Source: Streptomyces sp. SS1-1
GTDB taxonomy: Bacteria > Actinomycetota > Actinomycetes > Streptomycetales > Streptomycetaceae
Direction: 5' to 3'
Assembly: GCF_008973465.1 (NCBI RefSeq)
Contig: NZ_WBXN01000004.1
Span: 496,001 to 560,000 of the forward strand
DNA length: 64,000 nucleotides
The notes below the pieces were generated by a model, which did not search any database, was not told where the DNA came from, and worked only from the letters and a program-made list of their open reading frames with translations. Below, piece after piece: positions 8,488 to 16,216 of this stretch. The translations under genes were made by a program, and so were the position numbers. Each line of letters begins with the position of its first letter. Position 1 is the first letter of the stretch.

Positions 8488-8510
8488 GGGGCGGGGGTTC
8501 TCCCCGCCCC
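8488..8510. terminator. Bidirectional terminator between convergent genes
   Basis: Perfect 9-base GGGGCGGGG/CCCCGCCCC stem with a 5-base loop in the 37-base gap between convergent stop codons. Confidence 0.75.
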
Positions 8511-8518
8511 TCTTCCCC

Positions 8519-9319
8519 CTACGAGCCGGGCCGGCGTGAGCGGGCGACCGCCGCGAGGACGAACGTGACGCTGATCAGCAGTGACCAGGCGCCGAACTTC
8601 TCGACGCCGACCGGCTGCCAGCCGTCGAGCTGGTAGGGATAGCGCCAGGCGCCGAGATAGGTGGCGAGGTTCTCCGCGACCCACAGGAAGAACCCGATCA
8701 GGACGAACGCCAGGGCCAGCGGCATCCGCAGGCGCCGGCCGCGCACCGTGTAGCGCACGGACGTGCCCGCGGTGACGGCCAGCAGGAGGACGGCGAGCGG
8801 CCAGCGGACGTCGGGCAGCCAGTGGTGGGTGAAGAAGTTGACGTACACGGCGGCGGCCACGAGGGCCGTCATCCGGGGCCGGTACCGGACGAGATCCATG
8901 TCGAACAGGCGCCAGGCGCGGCAGACGTAGCTGCCGACCGCGGCGTACAGGAAGCCGCCGTACAGCGGGACGCCGGCGAACTTCAGCACGGCGGGCTCCG
9001 GGTAGCTCCAGGAGCCGAGGGAGACCTTGACGATCTCGAAGGCCAGGCCGACCACATGGCAGACCGCGATGACGGCGACGTCCCGGCCGTTCTCCCAGCC
9101 CCGCAGCCAGAACAGCAGGGTGAGCAGCACCCCGTAGACCACGAGCAGGTCGTAGCGGGCCACGGGGAGTCCGTGCAGGAGGCCGGACGCGGCGACGCCG
9201 GACATCAGGGCGAGGGCGAAGGCGCACGACCGCGTCTGTATCCACGCGAAGTCGAGCAGGTGGCGCAGGGGCGCGCCCCCGGGGCCGGTTGCGGTGAACA
9301 TGTTCAAAAAGACGATCAC
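8519..9319 (-). CDS. DUF817 integral membrane protein (YoaT-like)
   Basis: 266 residues with about seven hydrophobic helices. The blocks EIVKVSLGSWSYPEPAVLKFAGVPLYGGF, NFFTHHWLPDVRWPL and WVAENLATYLGAWRYPYQLDGW are characteristic of DUF817, a family related to Bacillus YoaT with no assigned function. The upstream start is GTG 9319; an in-frame ATG at 9301 is an alternative, and neither has a good ribosome-binding site. It is divergent from the GNAT gene at 9414. Confidence 0.8.
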   Translation of the reverse strand: MIVFLNMFTATGPGGAPLRHLLDFAWIQTRSCAFALALMSGVAASGLLHGLPVARYDLLVVYGVLLTLLFWLRGWENGRDVAVIAVCHVVGLAFEIVKVSLGSWSYPEPAVLKFAGVPLYGGFLYAAVGSYVCRAWRLFDMDLVRYRPRMTALVAAAVYVNFFTHHWLPDVRWPLAVLLLAVTAGTSVRYTVRGRRLRMPLALAFVLIGFFLWVAENLATYLGAWRYPYQLDGWQPVGVEKFGAWSLLISVTFVLAAVARSRRPGS

Positions 9320-9413
9320 GCCGTACGTTCGGTTGCGCCCGGCCTCGGGTCAGGGCGGCGGGGCCGGACGAAATTCCGTTGCGGCGGGCCCCGCGCCCCC
9401 GGACCCTTGGCCC

Positions 9414-10340
9414 ATGCCCTACGTACTTCGCCCGGCCGGCCTCGACGACGCGGCCGCCGTGACCGACCTGCTCAATGAGATCGACCGGATCGAGATAGGC
9501 CGGCCCGAGACCGACCTGCACACCGTCGAATCCGACCTGAAGCGGCCCGACATCACGCTCGGCACCGACTCGTGGCTGGCGTTCGACGGTGAACGTCTCG
9601 TGGCCTACGGCCTGTTGTGGGACGAGTCGGGCGGCGAGCGCGTCGACGTCGACCACTATGTGCTCCCGGACCATCAGCGGGCCGGTGAGCTGCTGCTGGA
9701 CGCGATGGACGCGCGGGCGCTGTCGAAGGCGAGGGAGAACGGGGCGGGCCGGGCGGTGGTGCATCTGCACCTCAACGCCGAACCCACCACCGACAAGGGG
9801 CTCTTGGAGCGGCGCGGCTGGAGCGTCGTGCGCCGCTACCACGTGCTGCGGCGCCCGGTCGACGCGGTCCGCGACACGGCTCCGCCGGTGCCGCCCGGTG
9901 TGCGGCTGCGTGCCTGCGCGGACGAGGCGGACCGGGCGCGGGTGCACGCCCTGCACCAGTCCACGTTCGCCGAGCACTTCGACTTTCAGCCGCGCGCCTA
10001 CGAGCAGTGGCTCCACGACATCGACGCCGACCTGCTCGACTGGTCCCTCGTCTGGATCGCCGAGACCGACGACCTGGGCGACGCCGGGTTCCTGCTCGCG
10101 CGCGACGACCGGGAGGCGATGGGCTGGATCCGCAGCATCGGGGTGCGGCGCGAGGCGCGGGGGCGGGGCCTGGGCGGCCTGCTGCTGCGGCACGCGTTCG
10201 CCGTGTTCGCCGCACGGGGGCGGGACACGGTCGGACTCGGCGTGGACACCGCCAACGCCACCGGCGCTCCCGCGCTGTACGCCCGGCACGGCCTGGGCGT
10301 CCACTACGCGGTGGACACCTGGGAGACCGTCCTGAAGTGA
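9414..10340 (+). CDS. Tandem GNAT-domain N-acetyltransferase
   Basis: 308 residues from ATG 9414. Two GNAT folds are present: a degenerate N-terminal one (residues 1-145) and an active-looking C-terminal one (about 160-308) with the acetyl-CoA loop IRSIGVRREARGRGLGGLLLRHA and the closing ALYARHGLGVHYAVDTWETVLK. The two-domain plan resembles mycothiol synthase, but the real MshD is normally elsewhere, so the substrate is unknown. No ribosome-binding site is seen. A weak GGCCCCG/CGGGGCC hairpin follows the stop codon. Confidence 0.8.
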   Translation: MPYVLRPAGLDDAAAVTDLLNEIDRIEIGRPETDLHTVESDLKRPDITLGTDSWLAFDGERLVAYGLLWDESGGERVDVDHYVLPDHQRAGELLLDAMDARALSKARENGAGRAVVHLHLNAEPTTDKGLLERRGWSVVRRYHVLRRPVDAVRDTAPPVPPGVRLRACADEADRARVHALHQSTFAEHFDFQPRAYEQWLHDIDADLLDWSLVWIAETDDLGDAGFLLARDDREAMGWIRSIGVRREARGRGLGGLLLRHAFAVFAARGRDTVGLGVDTANATGAPALYARHGLGVHYAVDTWETVLK

Positions 10341-10454
10341 GGCCCCGTCAGGCGTGTCGAAGCGCTCCGGGGCCCGGTCGTCCGCCGGGCGCGCCCGCGT
10401 GCTTCGGCTCGCGCCGGCGCGCCCCTCGCCGTTCCCACGGCACTCGGGCGGGGC

Positions 10455-10721
<267 letters not shown>

Positions 10722-10885
10722 TCATGTTACTGACGGTAGTGGGAAGTCGTGTTCCCTCATTGATCGGAAACTCACAGGTCGCGTTCGGCGACCGGAAAAG
10801 CCTTGGACGGAGCGGGTGTCGGCGCGGGACACTGCCGTACTCACGCCGTGACTCAACGTAGTCGCCCGAACCGTACAGGGGTGGG

Positions 10886-12706
10886 ATGGGAACGCCTGAG
10901 ACCCGTAGGACCCTGCCGGGCAAGCGCTCGGTTCTGCTCGCACTGCGCCACTACGGCCGGGTGCTCGTCCGCCTCAAGTGGCTGACGGTCCCGGCGATGC
11001 TGCTGACCTCCGTCGGCAACATCGGCATCAACTACGTCGCTCCGCTCATCGTGGCCAGGCTCGTCGGCGACATCGCCGGCGGCGGGCAGGTCACCGTCTC
11101 CTCGACGCTGCCGTACGTCCTCGGCTTCGTCGCCGTCCTGCTGGTCGCCGAGACGCTGTGGCGGATCGCCCTGCACTGCCTGAACCGGCTGGACGCCCTC
11201 GGCATCGAGCAGCTGTACGTGCTCGGGATGGACGAACTGCTCGCCCGGGACGCCTCGTTCTTCCACGACAACTTCGCCGGCTCGCTCACCAAGCGGGTGC
11301 TGAGCTTCGCGGTCCGCTTCGAGCAGTTCGTCGACACGCTCACGTTCCAGATCATGGGCAGTCTCGTGCCGCTCGTCTTCGGGGCCGTGGTGCTCTGGCG
11401 GTACGAACCTCTGCTCGTCGTCGGCCTGTTGGTGATGCTCTCGGTCACGGCCGTCTGCGTGGTGCCGCTCGTCCGGCGCCGGCAGGCCCTCGTCGACCAG
11501 CGCGAGGAGGCGATCGCGCGGGTGGCCGGCCATGTCGCCGACAGCCTCATGAACATGGACACCGTGCGCGCGTTCGCCGCCGAGGAGCGGGAGGCCGCCG
11601 AGCACCGCTCCCGCGTGGCGACCTCCCGCCGGCTGACGCTGCGCTCCTGGGACTACGGCAATCTGCGCATCGACACCCTGGTCGCGCCGATGTCGGTGCT
11701 GACCAACGCGCTGGGCCTGCTGCTGGCGGTGACGCTGGGCGGCGGCGAGCACGGCGTGGAGGCCGTGGTCGTCGCGTTCACCTACTACAGCAACGCCACC
11801 CGGATCATGTTCGAGTTCAACCAGATCTACCGCCGGCTGGAGAACTCCATGACGGAGGCGGCCCAGTTCACCGAGCTGCTGCTGACGCCGGCGACCGTGC
11901 TGGACCCGCCCGTCCCGGAGCCCGCGCCGAACGGCCCCCTGGACGTCCGCTTCGAGAAGGTCACCTTCGCCCACCGCGGCGGCCGCCCCCTGTTCGACGG
12001 CCTCGACCTGGAGGTGCCCGCCGGGGCCCGGGTCGGCCTGGTGGGGCGTTCGGGCGGCGGCAAGACCACCCTGACCCGGCTGCTGCTGCGGATGACGGAC
12101 GTCGACGGCGGCCGCATCCTCGTCGGCGGCCAGGACATCGGCCGGATGCGCCAGGCAGACCTGCGGAGCCTGATGGCGTACGTGCCGCAGGACCCGGCGA
12201 TGTTCCACCGCAGCCTGCGCGACAACATCGCCTTCGCCCGGCCCGGCGCCGGTGACGCGGAGATCCGCCGCGCGGCCGAGGCGGCGCATGTCACCGAGTT
12301 CGTCGACGCGCTGCCGCACGGCTTCGACACGATGGTCGGCGAACGCGGGATCAAGCTGTCCGGGGGGCAGCGCCAGCGGGTCGCCCTGGCCCGCGCGATC
12401 CTGCGGGACGCGCCGATCCTGCTGCTCGACGAGGCGACCAGCGCCCTGGACTCGGAGAGCGAGATCCTCGTCCAGGAGGCGCTGTGGCGGCTCATGGAGG
12501 GGCGCACCGCGCTGGTGGTGGCGCACCGGCTGAGTACGGTCGCCGGGATGGACCGGCTGGTCGTCCTCGATCGCGGGCGGATCGTCGAACAGGGCTCCCA
12601 CGAGGAGCTGATCACGATGGGCGGCGCCTACGCGCGGCTCTGGCAGCACCAGTCGGGCGGCTTCCTCGACGACACGGGCCTGCCCGCGCGGGCCGAGCTC
12701 CCCTGA
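10886..12706 (+). CDS. ABC exporter, fused membrane and ATPase domains
   Basis: 606 residues, ATG 10886. The N-terminal six-helix exporter domain spans residues 30-320 and the nucleotide-binding domain 355-590, with Walker A GRSGGGKTT, signature LSGGQRQR, Walker B ILLLDEATS and the H-loop HRLST. It is a half-transporter that must dimerise. The substrate (lipid, peptide or drug) cannot be read from the sequence. It is a single gene, separated from the convergent LAXTG gene by a perfect bidirectional terminator. Confidence 0.92.
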   Translation: MGTPETRRTLPGKRSVLLALRHYGRVLVRLKWLTVPAMLLTSVGNIGINYVAPLIVARLVGDIAGGGQVTVSSTLPYVLGFVAVLLVAETLWRIALHCLNRLDALGIEQLYVLGMDELLARDASFFHDNFAGSLTKRVLSFAVRFEQFVDTLTFQIMGSLVPLVFGAVVLWRYEPLLVVGLLVMLSVTAVCVVPLVRRRQALVDQREEAIARVAGHVADSLMNMDTVRAFAAEEREAAEHRSRVATSRRLTLRSWDYGNLRIDTLVAPMSVLTNALGLLLAVTLGGGEHGVEAVVVAFTYYSNATRIMFEFNQIYRRLENSMTEAAQFTELLLTPATVLDPPVPEPAPNGPLDVRFEKVTFAHRGGRPLFDGLDLEVPAGARVGLVGRSGGGKTTLTRLLLRMTDVDGGRILVGGQDIGRMRQADLRSLMAYVPQDPAMFHRSLRDNIAFARPGAGDAEIRRAAEAAHVTEFVDALPHGFDTMVGERGIKLSGGQRQRVALARAILRDAPILLLDEATSALDSESEILVQEALWRLMEGRTALVVAHRLSTVAGMDRLVVLDRGRIVEQGSHEELITMGGAYARLWQHQSGGFLDDTGLPARAELP

Positions 12707-12709
12707 ACC

Positions 12710-12729
12710 CGGCCCCGCGCGCGGGGCCG
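12710..12729. terminator. Bidirectional terminator between ABC exporter and LAXTG protein
   Basis: A 20-base perfect palindrome fills the 23-base gap between the convergent stop codons. Confidence 0.7.
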
Positions 12730-14016
12730 TCAGCCGCGGGCGGTACGGCGGCGGCGCACCACGAGGACGGCGGCCGCGCCGGCGCCCACGGCGGCGGCAG
12801 CGGCTCCGGCGATCGGCAGCGCCGACCCGGAGCCGGTGCTCGCCAGGTCCCCGGAGACGCCGCTGTTCGCTCCGCCGGTCGTCGAGCCACCGATGGCGGA
12901 GCCGCCGCCGGTGCCGCCCGTGCCCGATCCGCCGGTGGACGCGGAGCCGCCGGTGGAGCCGTTGCCGCCGCCCGTGGAGGAGCCGCCGGACGACGAACCG
13001 CCACCGGTGGAGCCGCCGCCGGTCACCTGGAGGGTGAGGGGGGCCTTGTCGTTGCCGTGCTCGGTGTCCCACTCCCCGAGCCTGCCGACCAGGGCCACCG
13101 AGCCCTTGGCCCCGTCGACGGCCTTGTCGATGCGCACCTTGAAGGTGCGGGCGTACTGCTGGTCCTCGTCGGCCCACACCAGGTCGAAGGGGCACCGGTA
13201 GGTCCGGGTGGCCACCTTCTCGCAGTTGGGGTGCTTCGTCGCCGTGGTGCCGGCGGGCAGCTTCACCTCGACCTCGGCGAGCGGGACACCCTCCCGGTAC
13301 ACCTGCACCCAGGCGGGGCCGGCGTTGCGGAACCCGACCTCGAGGTCGACGGTGTCTCCGACCCGGCCCTTCATCTTCCGCTCCAGCGCCTGGAAGTCCG
13401 CGGTGTTCGCCGCCGTCACGGACGTCCGCTTGAAGTGCGCGTCCTCCGCGACGGGTGTGCCGGGCTCCTGTGCCGGGACGTCCGGCTGCTCGACCAGCTT
13501 GAGGGCGGGGCCCGTCCCGGGCATCGGGCCCGAGGTGGCCTCGTCACCGGGATAGGCCTCGTAGTCGGTGACCGAGACGTCGAGGCGCTCGTACAGCGCC
13601 CGGTCCATGGCGCCGATCTTCAGGCCGCCCTCGGGCGCGTAGGTGACGCCGGGCTTCACCTGCTGGTCGAACTCGCACAGCGCCATGGCGCCGGTCGGGA
13701 TCTCGTCGTAGCCCCAGGTCTTGAAGGCACGGCAGTTGGAGGGCACCTCGCTCAGGGACAGGCCGTGGCTGACGGTGTACTCGATCCACACCTTGTCGAG
13801 CGCCTCGGTGCCGGTGTACCAGAAGCGGCCGGGCACCGTGAACGTGCTGCCGGGCCGGACGCCGTCGACCGGGGCGATCTTCTCCAGCACCAGTCCGGGG
13901 GCGGGGGCGGGGTCGTCCGCGGCGGCGGGTGCCGCGCACACGGCCAGCAGCGCGAGGGCGCCCACCGCGCCTGCGGTCCTGCGGTGTACACGAAGCCCGG
14001 GGGTGGTGGGGAGCAT
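12730..14016 (-). CDS. Sortase-anchored (LAXTG) surface protein
   Basis: 428 residues, ATG 14016 with AGAGGA upstream. The signal peptide runs to about residue 34 (ending AAPAAA). The body (35-330) is beta-rich with two Ig-like segments and paired cysteines. Residues about 335-385 form a Gly/Ser/Thr-rich wall-spanning linker. The C-terminus carries LASTG, a hydrophobic helix and RRRRTARG, which is the sorting signal for class E sortases of Streptomyces. No enzyme motif is visible, so it is probably structural or adhesive. Confidence 0.88.
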   Translation of the reverse strand: MLPTTPGLRVHRRTAGAVGALALLAVCAAPAAADDPAPAPGLVLEKIAPVDGVRPGSTFTVPGRFWYTGTEALDKVWIEYTVSHGLSLSEVPSNCRAFKTWGYDEIPTGAMALCEFDQQVKPGVTYAPEGGLKIGAMDRALYERLDVSVTDYEAYPGDEATSGPMPGTGPALKLVEQPDVPAQEPGTPVAEDAHFKRTSVTAANTADFQALERKMKGRVGDTVDLEVGFRNAGPAWVQVYREGVPLAEVEVKLPAGTTATKHPNCEKVATRTYRCPFDLVWADEDQQYARTFKVRIDKAVDGAKGSVALVGRLGEWDTEHGNDKAPLTLQVTGGGSTGGGSSSGGSSTGGGNGSTGGSASTGGSGTGGTGGGSAIGGSTTGGANSGVSGDLASTGSGSALPIAGAAAAAVGAGAAAVLVVRRRRTARG

Positions 14017-14123
14017 GGAGGTCCTCTGAATCGAACGTCGGTGAGGGGAAGGAACCGAGGCGCGGAACGCCGGTTCACAGCCAAGACGTCCGACGGGACC
14101 GAAGGGTTGTACCCGGGTGCCTC

Positions 14124-15803
14124 TCATCCGGAGCAGCAGGCGTCCCCGGTGTCCGCGCCTCCCTTCTCGAGCCGGCAGTAGCAGGACGCCTCCACCGGTA
14201 CGTCGGCCAGGGCGGTGGCGAGCCGGAGCTGCTGGGCCACCATGTGTGCCTCCGCGGTCCGGCCGAGGCGTGTCAGGCACTCGTGCAGGCCGTGCAGGGA
14301 CCAGACGTTGTTCGGGTGCCGGCAGGGGCGCGGCAGGGTGTCGTCGAGGCCGAGGTCGGCCCGGTAGACCGCCTCGGCCTCGGCGACCCGGCCCTGTTCG
14401 AGGAGGAGGGCGCCGTAGGCGTGCCGGGTGGGCTGCATCCAGCCCCAGGGCTCGTCGTAGGGGAGGTTGTCGTCCAGTTCGATGGAGCGTTCCAGTGCGG
14501 CGAACGCGGCGTCGTGGTCGCCCTTGCGGTACTCCAGCTCGCCGTCGAGCATCGCGCCGGCGATCTCGAGGATGTCGGCGCAGGTGTTGTTGAAGAGCAT
14601 GCGGGTGGCGGGGACCCGGGCGACCGCCTCGTGGAAGAGCCTGCGTTCCTCCTCGGCCTCCGGCACCCGGTGTGTGGCGGAGAGGGCGACGCCGCGCGCG
14701 TAGTGGGTCATCGCGGTGGTGACGCAGTACAGCTCGGGGTCGGCGGGCAGCGGCAGGGCGAGGATGTCGTCCCAGCGGCCGAAGCGGATCAGGGCGTGCA
14801 CGCGCATGGCCAGGAAGCCCTCCAGCCAGTCGGCCATCGGCGGGCTCTGCACCCTCAGCAGGTCCTCGGGGACGGACGCCTCGAGCTGGGCGACGGTGTC
14901 GAGCGCCACCTCGCTCTGCCCGAGGAACATCGCCCCGTAGATCTTGAAGTGGTAGTTGTGCGAGCGGTACAGCGTGTAGAAGTTCATCGATCCGGCCCGC
15001 GCGCGGTACTTCTCGTCGGCCGCGACGGCCGCCGTGTTGTCCGAGACCACGCGCCGGTAGTCGCCGCACAGCACCTCCAGGTGGGAGGGCATGTGCAGCA
15101 GGTGCCCGGCGTCGGGCACCAGGTGGCGGAGCCGGTCGGCGACGGTCAGGGCCAGCTCGGGCGTCGGGGACATCTCCATGAGGTGGATGTACAGGTGGAC
15201 CAGGCCGGGGTGGTCGCGGCCGCGCGGGTCGGCGAGCGCCCGCTCCAGGACCTCCTTGGCCTCCGGGGTGCGGGCGCCCTCGGCCGGCCGCCCGGTCCTG
15301 AGGTCCCACAGCTGCCAGGGGGTGAGGTTCATCAGGGCGTCGGCGTAGAGCGCGGCGACGTCCAGGTCGTCGGGGGCGAGGTCGTGGACGGCGCGCATCC
15401 GGTCGGCGTACGGGGCGTTCCAGACGGAGCAGTCCGGCAGGGCCCGGCCCTGCGGGTAGCGGGCGCGCAGCGCGGAGATCAGGGCCTGCTCGACCGGTGT
15501 GGCCGTCGCGGCCTTCTCGTGGGCGCGTTCGACGGCGGCGTGGGTGCGCTCGACGGTGCCGGCGAGGTCCTTGTCGTCGAAGGCATCCCAGGGCTTGTTG
15601 TAGTTCGGGCCGAGGGCGTACGCGATCCCCCAGTACGCCATGGCGCAGTCGGGGTCGGCCTCGGCGGCGGCCTCGAAACAGGCGACGGCCTCCTCGTGGT
15701 GGAAGGCGTACGTCCAGTTCAGGCCGCGGTCGAACCAGAGCTGGGCCGAAGTGGAGGACGTGGTCACGGGACGGGTGTGGGTGCCGAGGTCGTAGTACTC
15801 CAT
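14124..15803 (-). CDS. Tetratricopeptide-repeat protein with Cys-rich tail
   Basis: 559 residues, ATG 15803 with AGGAGA seven bases upstream. The protein is a helical solenoid. Clear TPR-like units are FHHEEAVACFEAAAEADPDCAMAYWG (about 35-60) and further repeats near 240-280 and 420-500 (LERSIELDDNLPYDEPWGW; LEQGRVAEAEAVYRADL). It has no signal peptide or transmembrane segment. The last 30 residues contain CYC and CCSG, giving four cysteines that could bind a metal. Homologues are annotated only as TPR proteins; a scaffold role is likely. Confidence 0.8.
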   Translation of the reverse strand: MEYYDLGTHTRPVTTSSTSAQLWFDRGLNWTYAFHHEEAVACFEAAAEADPDCAMAYWGIAYALGPNYNKPWDAFDDKDLAGTVERTHAAVERAHEKAATATPVEQALISALRARYPQGRALPDCSVWNAPYADRMRAVHDLAPDDLDVAALYADALMNLTPWQLWDLRTGRPAEGARTPEAKEVLERALADPRGRDHPGLVHLYIHLMEMSPTPELALTVADRLRHLVPDAGHLLHMPSHLEVLCGDYRRVVSDNTAAVAADEKYRARAGSMNFYTLYRSHNYHFKIYGAMFLGQSEVALDTVAQLEASVPEDLLRVQSPPMADWLEGFLAMRVHALIRFGRWDDILALPLPADPELYCVTTAMTHYARGVALSATHRVPEAEEERRLFHEAVARVPATRMLFNNTCADILEIAGAMLDGELEYRKGDHDAAFAALERSIELDDNLPYDEPWGWMQPTRHAYGALLLEQGRVAEAEAVYRADLGLDDTLPRPCRHPNNVWSLHGLHECLTRLGRTAEAHMVAQQLRLATALADVPVEASCYCRLEKGGADTGDACCSG

Positions 15804-16216
15804 CGTCGCTCTCCTGGCTGTGCGGGGCCGCCGCCTCCGTGGTGCCGCAGGGGCCCGGCGGTGGGACGGGATGTCGCACCGACAACGGGATGGGGGCCGT
15901 CCCGGTGACGGGCCGGGCGCGGGGCGTACGGACAGGGCCGCTCCCCCGCCGTCGGTCCCCCTGTCTGCTGACATGCCCGGCCGGCCGGGGCGTCACGCGC
16001 CGGGCACGGGACCCGCGGACCACCTGCCGGACGGCGTCCCGGGGGCGTGGCCGGGCGCGGTCCGGGTACTCGCCTCGCGCATGTGACGTCGCGGACGACG
16101 TCTCGCGATCCATACGGCCGCCGTGGCCGGGCCCTGCCGCCCAGGTGCGGACGAGGTGCGTCCTGGCGCATTCTTGCTGTGTCGCACGCGCGATGCGTAC
16201 GGACGAGGTAGGACCG
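15804..16216. other. Divergent intergenic region, 413 bp
   Basis: This region lies between the TPR gene and the first SpoIIE phosphatase and must hold both promoters. The only clear element is GACGTC-N6-GACGTC at 16085-16102, about 115 bases before the phosphatase. I see no open frame with a plausible start and no convincing -35/-10 pair. Confidence 0.5.

Noticed and set aside
8301..10304. Very long minus-strand open frame over the ABM, DUF817 and GNAT genes
   Set aside because: It is antisense to better genes, Pro/Arg/Gly-rich with no domain, and arises from high GC content. Similar long antisense frames at 15764-18781, 18796-21852 and 22681-25731 were discarded for the same reason.
14017..16113. 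Upstream extension of the LAXTG protein frame across the TPR gene
   Set aside because: The signal peptide and ribosome-binding site fix the start at 14016; the extension is an out-of-frame shadow of the TPR gene.
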